Source of the DNA: Planctomycetaceae bacterium
Lineage (GTDB): Bacteria > Planctomycetota > Planctomycetia > Pirellulales > Pirellulaceae
NCBI GenBank assembly: GCA_024642205.1
Contig: JAHEBQ010000012.1
Span: 62,001-126,000 of the forward strand
DNA: 64,000 nt
Direction: 5' to 3'
Shown here: positions 37,982-48,600 of the stretch, piece after piece
Layout of the letters: every line of letters starts with the position of its first letter
Numbering within the stretch: position 1 is the stretch's first letter
Program-made: the position numbers and the translations under genes
The notes under the pieces: generated by a model
Told to the model about the DNA's origin: nothing
The model's database searches: none
Seen by the model: the letters and a program-made list of their open reading frames with translations, nothing else

Positions 37982-38772
37982 GAAATCGATCGGGGCCATG
38001 GTTCAAGAACAGCGATCCAGTTTCAATATTTCCGTTTCGAGTGCAGAAGGGAAACCCGGAACCTCCCGTTGTCAATTCGCATGCGCCATTGCTGGGGATT
38101 TGCGCGGGGTTCTTCCGTTGGACACGGGCAGGGATATCTCCACGTGCATCCGTTTCAAGCAGGACAAAGAGTGCTATTGGTTGGCGTTACCTTTTGACCT
38201 TGATTCCGGGCTTCGCACAAAATTGACGAACGAAAATTTCTTCCTTCGGAGGTGGTTTCCGATAGCGCGTCCAAGAAAAGAAACTGGATTCCCAGGACGC
38301 CCGAAACCTGGCGGAGCATGTCTGACCCGGCAGTGATTTTCGAAGGCGACCATTCGATTCTGTCCCAGCCGGTTTTTTGTCGTTGCCACGCCAAGAAAAT
38401 ACGATCTCCCCGGAGAACATCCGATGCCGTCGGGGATATTACGAGCGCATCGGAGCTCTCCGCAACCTGGTTGATCCGGAACATCATGACCAGCAAAAGT
38501 GGATTGGCAACAATGTTAACCCGGTTTATTCCCGTCTCTCGATGTCCCTGGAGATCAGACAGGACTGATTGGAGGTCAATGACAAACAGACGGAATTTGT
38601 ATCGAGGAATGCAAGTGGCCCTCATCCAATTCCCGGATGCTGGGTGTTTTTTTCGTTAGGCATCTCATGGAGCCTCGACGATATTTTGCGTAGAATAAGG
38701 GCTCACATGGATAAGGGCTCACATTGAGATCGGAATTTCGGACGACGACCATCGAATGCAGGAAGATCAGAA
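37982..38772. other. Long intergenic region (790 bases)
   Basis: No convincing gene on either strand. Frames of 100-156 residues occur (for example 37998-38336 plus and 38155-38625 minus) but lack a ribosome-binding site and show no domain character. The right end holds a direct repeat before the ECF sigma gene. It may contain gene remnants or an unrecognised RNA. Confidence 0.5.
38695..38724 (+). repeat. Direct repeat upstream of ECF sigma gene
   Basis: ATAAGGGCTCACAT occurs exactly twice (38695-38708 and 38711-38724) with 2 bases between, a 16-base period. It lies about 50 bases before the sigma factor start, where a promoter or activator site is expected. Confidence 0.6.
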
Positions 38773-39387
38773 TTGGACAGGAAAAGGGACTCGGATTCGG
38801 CGACGCTGACGCATGTCGAGCCACATTTCTGGGTCGAACATTACGGCGACTACCTGTTTCGCTATGCGAATTCGCGACTCCGTGACACCAATTCGGCGGA
38901 AGAAGTCGTCCAGGAGACCTTTCTCAACGGAATCAAGTACCTGCAACAATTCTCGGGCAAGGGATCCCAACAAGCCTGGTTGCTGGGAATTCTCAAGCGA
39001 AAAATCGTTGATTTTGTTCGTCGAAGAAGCAAGCACCAACGGGCCCAACCCTATGAAGACGAACACGATCCTTCCAACCAGCTTTTCGATGACAAAGGGA
39101 ACTGGAAACAAGGCGCGGTTCCCTGGTCGACAGCGCCGGATCGAGACCTGCAGTCCGCAGAATTGCGAACAATCGTCAACGAATGCCTGACGCATTTGCC
39201 GTCCGGGCAGGCCGATGTTTTTGTCTTGAGTGTCATGGAAGGCATGGATTCTGAACAAATCTGTAAGGAACTTTCGATCACCCCGTCCAATTTATGGGTT
39301 CGTATGCACCGCGCGCGGTTGGGACTCGCCAATTGCGTTGGCAGCCAGTGGTTTAGTCCAGATGAGGTTTCCGGTCATGCTGAGTGA
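38773..39387 (+). CDS. ECF-type RNA polymerase sigma factor
   Basis: A 204-residue sigma-70-family protein with only regions 2 and 4. Region 2 includes YLFRYANSRLRDTNSAEEVVQETFLNG and WLLGILKRKIVDFVRRRS; region 4 includes CLTHLPSGQADVFVLSVMEGM and the helix-turn-helix EQICKELSITPSNLWVRMHRAR. The insert between them is longer than usual (about 40 residues). The start is TTG, supported by AGGAAGATCAG upstream and by the lack of any in-frame ATG before region 2. The kinase gene starts inside its last codons (11-base overlap), so the two are translationally coupled. No classical anti-sigma gene is adjacent. Confidence 0.9.
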   Translation: MDRKRDSDSATLTHVEPHFWVEHYGDYLFRYANSRLRDTNSAEEVVQETFLNGIKYLQQFSGKGSQQAWLLGILKRKIVDFVRRRSKHQRAQPYEDEHDPSNQLFDDKGNWKQGAVPWSTAPDRDLQSAELRTIVNECLTHLPSGQADVFVLSVMEGMDSEQICKELSITPSNLWVRMHRARLGLANCVGSQWFSPDEVSGHAE

Positions 39388-41479
39388 CAAGCGAGCGATT
39401 GAACTGGTTTCGAAGTCCTTCAACGGTTTCCTTTCGAACGCGGAATCTGCCGCAATGGACAGACATCTGGAAGAAAGTAGAGATTCCCGCGGGTTCGCAC
39501 GACTCTCCACGGCGATCCAACAATCGGTCGTGGAGTTGGCATCCATGGCCGAACAAGATGTCGAATCGGCCGGACCCGGGCTTAGCCAGGACGCAAAAAT
39601 GCGAATTGGTGATTCCATTAAACTTGCCATTGAACAAAAGCTGTTCGAATCAAAGCTTGCCCCGACAATTGCCGGACATGTCGATGAAACATTCGAACAG
39701 GCAACAGACAGTTTGATACGGCGAGAAGTCCAGCCTGGTGACCACCGCCAGATTGGTTCCCGGTTCACGCTGATTCGACAGCTGGGGCAGGGCGGTTTGG
39801 GCAATGTCTGGTTGGCGCGTGATGAGAAACTGAATCGCAATGTGGCCATCAAGGAAATGAACACGCACGCACTGCAATCGCCGAAAGCGTGGCAGCGATT
39901 TGATCGGGAAGCCGAAATCACCGGCCACCTTGAACATCCCAATGTCGTACCGCTTTACCAGTATGGTACGGACACGAAATCGGGAGAGCCGTTTTACACC
40001 ATGCGATTTGTCGGGAAACGGACGCTGGCCGATGCGATCGAAGAATACCATGATCGTTGCCAGGCCGGAAAATGCGATCCGTTGCTCTTACATCGGCTGT
40101 TGAACGCGTTCCTGGATGTCTGCCAGGCCATCGCGTACGCGCATTCACGTGGCGTTATCCATCGCGACCTGAAACCGGAAAATGTCGCGCTGGACAATTT
40201 TGGACAGGTCATTGTGCTTGACTGGGGATTGGCCAAAGTTGCCGATGACGGTGAACTCGGCGGCCAGATTTCCGGCGACCATGACCTAACCGACGAGGCG
40301 CTGGCCAAGACCATGGTGGGCGAAGTAATCGGCACGCCGCTATACATGTCACCCGAACAGGCTTCCGGTGGAACCGTTTGCCATCAAACCGACATTTACG
40401 GATTGGGAGCGATTCTGTTTGCGATTTTGACCGGGTTTGCGCCCCACGAAAAAAGCCTCAATGGAGTCGATGACAGGCATGCAGTCCGGGATGTCCTCAA
40501 GTCGATCGCAGAAAACGCAACCCCGTTACCACGCGACTATCGCATTGATGTGCCGATCGATCTGGAATCGATTTGCAAGAAGGCCATGTCGCGGAAAAAA
40601 TACGCGCGTCACGAATCGGCTTCCGAATTGGCGACGGAAGTCGAACGCTGGATGGTCGACCAGGGACGCCGTCAATCCGAGTATGAAAACATGCGAATGG
40701 AGGGTCGCGAACTGCGGTCCAATGTGCAGGCTGCCGTTCGTGATCTTGAATCCAATGTTCGGTTCATGTCCAACCTGCCTCCGATCGAAGAGCTGATTCG
40801 CGTCGAATCGGAAGACGAAATGCTGGCTTGGCGAGAACGGTTAGTCACGATTTTCTGCGGGCTTCTCAGTGCGAAACCGGACTACCGAAGCGTCGTGTAC
40901 AGCCGGATCGAAGGAGATCAATTCACCGAACTGGTACGGGTTGAACGACACAGCACCGTGCATTCCACAATCCGCTCGATCCCGCGCAGCCGACTTCGAT
41001 CCGGAAAATCGAGTGATTTCACCCAGCACGTCGTCCAGATGAATCCGGATGAGGTGTACACGTCGCTGGCCTGTGGTCCCCTCTGCGATGCGAAATCTCC
41101 GACTTCGGATGCGGTCACACTGGTTGCCGGTGTACCGGTATTCGACAATGCGAGCGAAGACGTATTTGGAGTCGTGATCATCGAGTGCGATTTGGACCGG
41201 GTGATGAAAGAGCAGTTGAACCGCCGATTCGTGGCCGCTGATATTGCAATTGCCTGTGATACGTTTCACGTCATGATGCACAACCGAACCAGTCAGGGAT
41301 TGATTGAGGAAACCGTCTCACAGCCGATTGCCAAAGTGCTTCCCAAGTTCAACGGGGCGGTTGCCGGTCTTCAGAATTCAATGGAATTCATCGACGAAAC
41401 CGACCGACAGATCTACGGCGCGAGGTTGTGGCTGATCCCGAAAACACACGGGATCATGTTCCTGCTCAGTCAAAAGTAG
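39377..41479 (+). CDS. Ser/Thr protein kinase with C-terminal Cache-like sensor, coupled to sigma factor
   Basis: A 700-residue protein. An N-terminal helical region (about 1-120) precedes a Hanks kinase domain: GQGGLGNVWLAR, Lys in VAIKEM, HRDLKPENVAL, and DWG in place of DFG, a substitution that still keeps the metal-binding Asp. GTPLYMSPEQASGG follows. The C-terminal region (about 480-700) resembles a Cache sensor half (YSRIEGDQFTELVRVER, then AGVPVFDNASEDVFGVVIIEC). No membrane helix is visible, so sensing would be cytoplasmic. The start at 39377 overlaps the sigma gene. It probably phosphorylates the sigma factor or a regulator of it; this is inferred from gene coupling. Confidence 0.85.
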   Translation: MLSDKRAIELVSKSFNGFLSNAESAAMDRHLEESRDSRGFARLSTAIQQSVVELASMAEQDVESAGPGLSQDAKMRIGDSIKLAIEQKLFESKLAPTIAGHVDETFEQATDSLIRREVQPGDHRQIGSRFTLIRQLGQGGLGNVWLARDEKLNRNVAIKEMNTHALQSPKAWQRFDREAEITGHLEHPNVVPLYQYGTDTKSGEPFYTMRFVGKRTLADAIEEYHDRCQAGKCDPLLLHRLLNAFLDVCQAIAYAHSRGVIHRDLKPENVALDNFGQVIVLDWGLAKVADDGELGGQISGDHDLTDEALAKTMVGEVIGTPLYMSPEQASGGTVCHQTDIYGLGAILFAILTGFAPHEKSLNGVDDRHAVRDVLKSIAENATPLPRDYRIDVPIDLESICKKAMSRKKYARHESASELATEVERWMVDQGRRQSEYENMRMEGRELRSNVQAAVRDLESNVRFMSNLPPIEELIRVESEDEMLAWRERLVTIFCGLLSAKPDYRSVVYSRIEGDQFTELVRVERHSTVHSTIRSIPRSRLRSGKSSDFTQHVVQMNPDEVYTSLACGPLCDAKSPTSDAVTLVAGVPVFDNASEDVFGVVIIECDLDRVMKEQLNRRFVAADIAIACDTFHVMMHNRTSQGLIEETVSQPIAKVLPKFNGAVAGLQNSMEFIDETDRQIYGARLWLIPKTHGIMFLLSQK

Positions 41480-41670
41480 CAGACACAAGCTTGTTCACGT
41501 CATATGGCAACCGCGATTGGAGCAAACTTCACCTGTTCCTTTGTGGTTTTACGAACAGATTACCGACTTTTTCTGCAAGCTGCTGGACTTTCCGATCAAT
41601 AAAGTTTTCAATTAACAAACTGCCGTTCAACGGCACAGCCCATCCCTTTCAAAAAACCTGGAAACGATCC

Positions 41671-42954
41671 ATGAAGCGCAAGCACATTCTCTTTTCGAAC
41701 TCCGTCGCCGCGTTGTTGTTTTGCGTTGCTACGGCACCATTGTCCGCAACGGAAAACGACTGGCCAACGTTTCGAGGACCAGATCGAACGGGGGTTTCGC
41801 CTGACACAGGGTTGCTTCAGGAGTGGCCAGATGGCGGGCCGGAACTGGTTTGGGAAGCCAGTGGAGCGGGGCGGGGCTATGCAAGCGTCGCGATTGCCGG
41901 TGGCCGGATGTACACACTCGGGGATGGTCCTTCAACGGCCAGCGACGCCGATGAGTATATGACCTGTTTTGACCAGAAAACCGGCAAACAGATTTGGCGA
42001 ACCAGAACCGGCCCCGCCTGGAATAATGGAAAAGACACTTGGCAAGGCTCGCGCAGCACTCCCACGGTTGACGGTGATCGGGTGTACGTTATCACTCCGT
42101 TTGGAAAACTGTTCTGTTTAAACACCGACGGAGTGGAACAATGGCAGATCGACCTCAAGGAGAAATTTGCCGGTAAAAAAGCGGACCAATGGGGTTACAG
42201 CGAATCCGTTTTGGTCGACGGAGACAATCTGATCTGCACTCCCGGCGGACCCGACAACACGATGGTCGCGCTAAACAGGAAAACCGGTGAAAAGGTCTGG
42301 TCCAGCTCTCGTTCCAATGATCGAGGAGCCGGTCATGCATCGGTCGTGATCTCTGAAGTTGGTGCGACGCGAGTTTACGTGCAGACGACAGGGAGCGGCG
42401 CAATGGGCGTTCGGGCTTCCGACGGAAAGTTACTGTGGACCTATGACATTGACAAAACGATCGCCGTCATCCCGACGCCGATCGTTCGCGGTGACCTGGT
42501 TTTCATGTCGGTCGGATATAAAAGGGGTGGGGCACTTCTGCGACAACATTCAGATGGCGAATTAGTCGGTGTGGAAGAGGTTTATTCGCTGAAACCGAGC
42601 CTCGGCAACAAACATGGCGGAGTTGTCTTGATTGGGGATTACCTGTATGGCGATACCGACGATAGTGGCGTTCCATTTTGTGCCGACTTGATGACCGGCG
42701 AAATCAAGTGGAAATCGCGTGGGTCCGGCAAACAGTCGGCCAGCGTTGCAGGAGCCGATGGGCATCTCTATGTCCGCTACGCCAATGGAATGATGACGCT
42801 GGTCAAAGCGGATCCCGGCTCATTTGAAGAAGTAAGCAGTTTCAAAGTGCCCGGCAGTGGCGGCATGCCAAGCTGGGCTCATCCAGTGATCCTCGATGGG
42901 CTGCTTTACCTTCGTGAAGGTGACAAGATTCTTTGCTACAAGATTTCATCCTGA
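41671..42954 (+). CDS. Exported PQQ-like beta-propeller repeat protein
   Basis: A 427-residue protein with a Sec signal (MKRKHILFSNSVAALLFCVATAPLSA), then the planctomycete-type opening NDWPTFRGPDRTGVSPDTGLLQEWP. Several propeller blades follow, with DQKTGKQIWRT, LNRKTGEKVWSS, ASDGKLLWTYDI and DLMTGEIKWKS motifs. These repeats bind PQQ in some quinoprotein dehydrogenases and act as a scaffold in BamB-like proteins. No heme motif or dehydrogenase signature is present. A periplasmic binding or scaffold role is the safest reading. The start was chosen at the signal peptide; the upstream open frame to 41428 overlaps the kinase gene. Confidence 0.85.
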   Translation: MKRKHILFSNSVAALLFCVATAPLSATENDWPTFRGPDRTGVSPDTGLLQEWPDGGPELVWEASGAGRGYASVAIAGGRMYTLGDGPSTASDADEYMTCFDQKTGKQIWRTRTGPAWNNGKDTWQGSRSTPTVDGDRVYVITPFGKLFCLNTDGVEQWQIDLKEKFAGKKADQWGYSESVLVDGDNLICTPGGPDNTMVALNRKTGEKVWSSSRSNDRGAGHASVVISEVGATRVYVQTTGSGAMGVRASDGKLLWTYDIDKTIAVIPTPIVRGDLVFMSVGYKRGGALLRQHSDGELVGVEEVYSLKPSLGNKHGGVVLIGDYLYGDTDDSGVPFCADLMTGEIKWKSRGSGKQSASVAGADGHLYVRYANGMMTLVKADPGSFEEVSSFKVPGSGGMPSWAHPVILDGLLYLREGDKILCYKISS

Positions 42955-43091
42955 TCAGGATTCGAGCTCTGGAGCACGAACAAGAATGAGTTGTAGAATC
43001 AGGCTCTCTGCCGACAGGACCTGATTGCGTACCTGACCGGTAATTCGGACTCGTGTCCTCGGCTCAACACTTATACTGAATCGGCAATTTG

Positions 43092-45233
43092 ATGAAACGC
43101 AGAAGTCGGACTGTTCATGTCATTCTCTCTTTACTTGAGTTGGGGTGCCCTGTGGTTACTCGCGCTGCCATGATGTTTTGTGTCTGGTGCTGCCTCTGGT
43201 TATTGTCGGTTGTTGCTGCCGCGCAAACGGTGGAGTCTGAAACTCCGTTGCAGCCTCAAGAATCGACCGTCAAAATACCGGACGTGCTGAAACCAGCCAT
43301 TGATCCCCAGAAACGAGCCATTCGACGTGATGTACCGTTCCCCAACCCGATTCGCAAGGCATTCGAAGCCGGGACCCGCGACTTCAGCGGGCGCCCCGGG
43401 CCCAATTACTGGCAGTTGCAAACCGACCTTACGATAAACGTGCGGCTTGACGCCGCCACGCAGATTCTGACCGGTAGCGAGACGATTCTCATTCATAACA
43501 ACAGTCCTGACGAACTTGATCGGATCGTCTTGCGACTGGATCACAACATATTTCGAGCCCAGGCCCAGCGTGGTGCCGCCGTGCCAGCCGAAACCACCGA
43601 TGGAATGGTCGTTACGCGAATCTCGATCGACGGAACCGAAGTCGACTTGACCGCTCAAGGAGGACGGCGTCGACGACCAGGTGATCGTGACGAAAATACG
43701 ACGCGGTCAGCCAGCGTTCGCGGTCTGGGCGAGACCGTCGCTACGATTACGCTTGCCAACCCGATCCCGGCCCACACCGACGCGAAACTGGACATCGACT
43801 GGCACACCAAGTTACCCGGTGGGCCGGACGGACGAGGGCACCGAATGACTCAGCGCTGGGGTGATACGCTGTTTCAGCCGACTCAGTGGTTCCCGCGAGT
43901 TGCCAAATACGATGACCTGAGTGGCTGGGACACGAGCGTCTACCTCGGGCCAGCAGAGTTTTACAACAATTTCGGACGTTTCGATGTTCACATCGATGTC
44001 CCCGGCGGTTGGATTGTCACGGGAACCGGTGTCCTGCAAAATCCGGAAGAAGTGCTGACCGAAACGGCGCGCCAGCGGCTTGCGACCGTCCTGGATTCGG
44101 ACGATGAAGTGACCATTGTTGGTGAAGAAGAAGTCGGACCGGGTAAATCGACTGCCAACGGTGACCGACTCGTCTGGCACTTCATCGCCGATCAGGTCAA
44201 CGATTTTGCCTGGGCTACTGCCGAGAACTATGTCTGGAAAGCAACCCGTGCTACGATTCCCGGAAAGGGACCGATTCCGATCCACATGGTCTTTTTGCCG
44301 GAACGCGCGGGCATGTTCGAACGGGCCGGCGCGATCAGTCGGCACGCGCTGGAATTTTATTCCAAGCTCTGGATCCCCTATCCGTTTCCCCAGTTGACGA
44401 TGCAGGATGGACCCAGCGCTGGCATGGAATATCCGATGGTGGTCAATTCCAATCAAGGCGCGGCCGACCACGAGGTAGGTCACCAATGGTGGCCGATGAT
44501 GCTCGGGACCAACGAGACCTGGTATGGCTGGATGGATGAAGGCCTGAACATGTACATGAACTCGCTGTCAGGGGCCGATTCTCGAGGATCCGTGGCGAAT
44601 TTCGATGGTCGCGGGCAAAGCTATGGTCGGCAGAGCGGAAACGTTGCCGAACCAACCATGATGTGGCCTTCGAACTATAGCGGTTCAATGTATGGCTTTC
44701 AAACTTACAGCAAGGCTCCGTTGATGCTCTCCATGCTCGGTGGCATTGTCGGAGACGAAGAAGTCCAGCGGGCGATCCGCGAATACGCCGAAGCCTGGGC
44801 CTTCAAGCATCCGTCTCCCTGGGACTTCGTGTTCTTCATGAGCAATTCACTCGATGTCGATCTCGGCTGGTTTTGGTACTACTGGCTGTGGTCAACCGAA
44901 ACTGTCGATGGTTCCATTCAAAACGTCACGACGACTGGTACCGAAACCATCGTAACGGTCAAACAGGATGGCCAGATGCCCTCACCGGTAGTCCTGAAAG
45001 TCGATTTCGCCTCGGAGGGTCCGGCGTTAAAAGAACTTCCCAACGCCGTAATACTTGACAATGGCTCCGCGATCCTCACCTGGCCGGTTGATGTCTGGTT
45101 CGATGGAAGCCGTACATTCGAAGCAAAGTTCGATTTCGGTGGGCGCCAGATCGAGAAAATCTCACTGGACCCCAAACGGCGTTTCCCTGACAAGGTCACG
45201 GATGACAATGTCTGGCCTCGCAGCCATGATTAA
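43092..45233 (+). CDS. Exported M1-family metallopeptidase
   Basis: A 713-residue zinc aminopeptidase-like protein. The gluzincin motif HEVGH lies at 460-464 with the third ligand Glu483, the exact HExxH-x18-E spacing. The exopeptidase-type GxMEN motif is present as GMEYP, seen in several bacterial M1 relatives. The N-terminal beta domain (RLDAATQILTGSETILIHNNSPDEL) fits M1. A hydrophobic stretch around residues 27-45 is the export signal. Starting at MMFCVWCC inside it would also give a good signal, so the exact start is uncertain. It probably trims peptides in the periplasm or at the cell surface. Confidence 0.88.
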   Translation: MKRRSRTVHVILSLLELGCPVVTRAAMMFCVWCCLWLLSVVAAAQTVESETPLQPQESTVKIPDVLKPAIDPQKRAIRRDVPFPNPIRKAFEAGTRDFSGRPGPNYWQLQTDLTINVRLDAATQILTGSETILIHNNSPDELDRIVLRLDHNIFRAQAQRGAAVPAETTDGMVVTRISIDGTEVDLTAQGGRRRRPGDRDENTTRSASVRGLGETVATITLANPIPAHTDAKLDIDWHTKLPGGPDGRGHRMTQRWGDTLFQPTQWFPRVAKYDDLSGWDTSVYLGPAEFYNNFGRFDVHIDVPGGWIVTGTGVLQNPEEVLTETARQRLATVLDSDDEVTIVGEEEVGPGKSTANGDRLVWHFIADQVNDFAWATAENYVWKATRATIPGKGPIPIHMVFLPERAGMFERAGAISRHALEFYSKLWIPYPFPQLTMQDGPSAGMEYPMVVNSNQGAADHEVGHQWWPMMLGTNETWYGWMDEGLNMYMNSLSGADSRGSVANFDGRGQSYGRQSGNVAEPTMMWPSNYSGSMYGFQTYSKAPLMLSMLGGIVGDEEVQRAIREYAEAWAFKHPSPWDFVFFMSNSLDVDLGWFWYYWLWSTETVDGSIQNVTTTGTETIVTVKQDGQMPSPVVLKVDFASEGPALKELPNAVILDNGSAILTWPVDVWFDGSRTFEAKFDFGGRQIEKISLDPKRRFPDKVTDDNVWPRSHD

Positions 45234-45269
45234 TTCGCAAGCTTTGGATTTGGCAAAAATCTCGACGAA

Positions 45270-45302
45270 TCGCCTGCCAGCGAATTAATGGCCGGCAGGC
45301 GA
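45270..45302. repeat. Hairpin with 9-base arms
   Basis: TCGCCTGCC and GGCAGGCGA are perfect inverted arms around a 15-base loop, 36 bases after the M1 peptidase stop. No T run follows, so it is not a standard terminator. It could stabilise the mRNA end. Confidence 0.55.
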
Positions 45303-45590
45303 CATCCATTGTTTCGCTCGCCGTGTTGATTGGAAACCCATCTCGTTTCCATTTCCGTTTTCAGGGCAAATTCTCATTTACCGATTCTCTGCGAAAAACG
45401 ATTCTTTTTCGAGCACCAGGCAGGACGCGCAAAATCGCGCCCACTTTCGGGGCGACGCTGCCTAACCGATCACCCTGTTTCGCTGAGACCTGTATTTTCG
45501 GTCACCTATGTGGCATTTTCGCAGTCGGGAACCGACTCCAAGGTCAATCGTTGGTTAACACGGGTTGGCAATACAATCGCTCGATTCTCA

Positions 45591-45599
45591 TGCTATAGT
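45591..45599 (+). promoter_or_regulatory. Possible extended -10 promoter element
   Basis: TGCTATAGT matches an extended -10 (TGn plus TATAGT) about 40 bases before the amidohydrolase ATG. No good -35 lies at the usual spacing. Confidence 0.3.
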
Positions 45600-45640
45600 T
45601 GACCTTTACTTTGTTTCTTCAACCTTGAGGCTTCCCTCCA

Positions 45641-48600
45641 ATGCAATCTCGCTGCATCCCACTCGTAATTGCGGTTTGGGCCACGCTATTCTCCCAGATC
45701 TGCCTCGCCCAACGCGAAAACGATGACGACAAGAAAACCGGACGATTCGCCGACAAAAATCGCTCATCCATCCAGCAGGAAGGGTTGAACACAAATCCAC
45801 CAGTTAGGTTTGCAATTGTCGGAGCAACCGTTCATCGGACTCCAACTTCCGAGCCCAAAATCGAAATGCTATTGATCGACGGCAGCAAGATCATGGCGAT
45901 CGGCGAAAGCCTGGTGCTGCCGCCCGGAACGCAAACCGTCGACGCCACAGGCAAACATCTTTACCCGGGACTGATCGATGCCTACACCGGTCTGACGTAT
46001 GACTTGCCAAAAGACAAGGGGACGGCGTATTGGAACGAAAAAATCACGCCACAACTAAACGTCGCCGACGAGCTTGATCTCAATGCATTGAACCCGGAGA
46101 AATATCGCAAGTCCGGTTTCACGGCGGCCCTGGTTGCTCCATCAAAGGGAATCGTCCAAGGCCAGAGTTGTATCGTCTTGCTTGGCAACTATCAGAACCA
46201 GCACTCCATTCTCAAGTCCAACATCGCCCAGCACGTTCGCCTGACCGTCGATCGCGGCCGCGGATCCGGCTATCCCAACTCCCCGATGGGAGCATATGCA
46301 TTGGCTCGGCAAGCCATGTACGACACCCGGTGGTACGAGGAAGCATGGAGAGTCGCCGCAGCCAATTCAAACGTTGAACGACCCGAGCGTAACGCGGCAC
46401 TCGCCAGCCTCGCCAGCGCAATAAATCGCCAGCAAATGGTCATGATCGACACATCCAACGAACTATTCGCGATCCGAGCCAGCCGGTTTGCCAGGGAATT
46501 CGGTCTCAAGCTGACGATTCTTGGAAGCGGAAATGAATATCGTCGCCTCGACGACGTCGTCGCCCTGGGTCGGCCCATCGTGTTGCCCGTAGATTTCCCG
46601 AAAGCGCCCGATGTTTCATCACCGGAAATGGCCAACGACGTGTCGCTTGAGAACCTGATGCACTGGGACCACGCCCCGGAAAATCCGGCGCGACTTGCCG
46701 ACAGCGGTGTCAGTTTCGTTTTTACGACGAAAGGGCTGAAAGACAAACAGGACTTCCTGGAACAGGTTCGAAAGGCTGTCAAACGCGGTTTGTCTCCCGA
46801 GAAAGCATTCGCTGCGATGACGATTGACACCGCGCGTCTGTACGGAGTCGATGATCTGATTGGGTCGTTGGAAAAAAACAAGATCGCCAACATCATGGTC
46901 ACCGACGGCGATCTCTTCGGCGAAAAGACGAAAGTCGTCGAGACCTGGGTCGATGGAGTTCGACATGAGTCCGAACAGGAACCGCTTCGTGAGGTCGCCG
47001 GAACCTGGAAACTGATCGCCACCGGATTTTCGAATCACAGCCTCTTGATCGAGAAAAACAAGAACGCTCTGTCTGCTTCAATCGTTTCGCAATCCGAACT
47101 CGAGAAAGCCGACCAGACATCGGACCAGGAAATCCAGAACGACAAACGGTCGGACAAGAAATCGTCAAGAAAACCAGGTGTGACCGTTAAGCCGATCGGG
47201 TTGACGGGCACACGATTGACCGGAGCTTTCCGCAGCGACGATTTCGGTCACCCGGGGATTAGCCTTTTTTCGATGATCCTGTCGACGGATCAAACGGCCA
47301 ATGGACAATTGAATTTGCCGGACGGAACAACCGTTCCGTTTTCGGCCCAGCGAATCGCGGAAACGCCCGTCGAAAAAGCGACCGAAGACAAAGCAGTTGT
47401 TGACGGAATCACAAAATCCGGAGAGTCTGAATCCCCAGCAGACAGGATTGGCCCTGTAGCGGCAAAAAACAGCAACATTTCGGCTTCGTTTCCCGTTAAT
47501 TTTCCACTCGGCGCGTTTGGTCGAACGGAACTTCCCAGTCAACCGAAATCGGTATTGGTCAAGAACGTTTTCATCTGGACATCAGGGGAACCAGGAAATA
47601 TTGAAAACGGTGCCGTCCTGTTTGGTGACGGCCTGATCAAGTCGATTCACAGAGCCAATGAGAAACTCCCGTCCGCCGATGTTGTCATCGACGGAACAGG
47701 AGCCCATTTAACACCCGGCATTATCGACTGTCACTCACACATGGCAACCGACAGCGGTGTAAACGAAAGCGGACAGGCGATCACCGCCGAGGTCCGCATC
47801 GGGGACATGATCGACTGCGACGACATAACCATTTACCGACAACTCGCCGGTGGCGTGACGACCGCCAACGTTTTGCACGGCTCGGCGAACCCGATCGGCG
47901 GACAAAACCAGGTCATCAAGCTTCGCTGGGGTCAGAATGAAGCAGGCATGAAGTTCGAGCATGCCCCCCACGGAATCAAGTTTGCACTGGGAGAAAATGT
48001 CAAGCAAAGTAATTGGTCGGATCCTTCCAATCGATACCCACAGACGCGGATGGGGGTTGAACAAATCATGGACGACGCGTTCCGGGCCGCGATCGACTAC
48101 AGGAAGCAGTGGTTGGAATGGAATCAAAATCATGAAGGGCTTCCCCCCAGAAAGAATCTCGAACTCGACGCGATAACCGAAATCATCGAGGGCACACGTT
48201 GGATTCACTGCCACAGTTACCGTCAGGATGAAATTCTCGCTTTGATGCGAACACTCGAATCACATGACATCACCATCGGGTCATTCCAGCATATCCTCGA
48301 GGGTTACAAAGTGGCTGATGCAATGGCGACGCATGGCGCGATGGCCAGTGCGTTTGCGGACTGGTGGGCCTACAAGTATGAAGTAAAGGACGCGATCCCG
48401 TATGCTGGCGCATTAATGCATCGAGCCGGCGTTGTGGTTTCTTTTAATTCTGACGATGCCGAACTGGGTCGTCATTTGAATCATGAAGCGGTCAAGGCTG
48501 TCCGATACGGAGGAGTTTCGGAGATTGAAGCCCTGAAATTCGTAACGCTTAACCCGGCGCGACAGCTTCGGATCGACGATCGCGTCGGATCGATCGAGGT

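Larger units (their letters stand above)
45234..45640. other. Intergenic stretch with hairpin and promoter candidate
   Basis: About 400 bases between the M1 peptidase and the amidohydrolase genes. It holds the hairpin at 45270-45302 and a possible extended -10 element at 45591-45599. Overlapping open frames (45323-45602) show no coding character. Confidence 0.5.

Noticed and set aside
37998..38336. 112-residue open frame after the SulP gene
   Set aside because: No ribosome-binding site, no domain character, and competing frames of similar length on both strands.
38155..38625. 156-residue minus-strand open frame
   Set aside because: Composition is not protein-like and there is no start context. 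Probably a chance frame.
45323..45602. Overlapping 90-residue open frames before the amidohydrolase
   Set aside because: Two frames are open at once and neither has a ribosome-binding site or domain; more likely a leader/promoter region.
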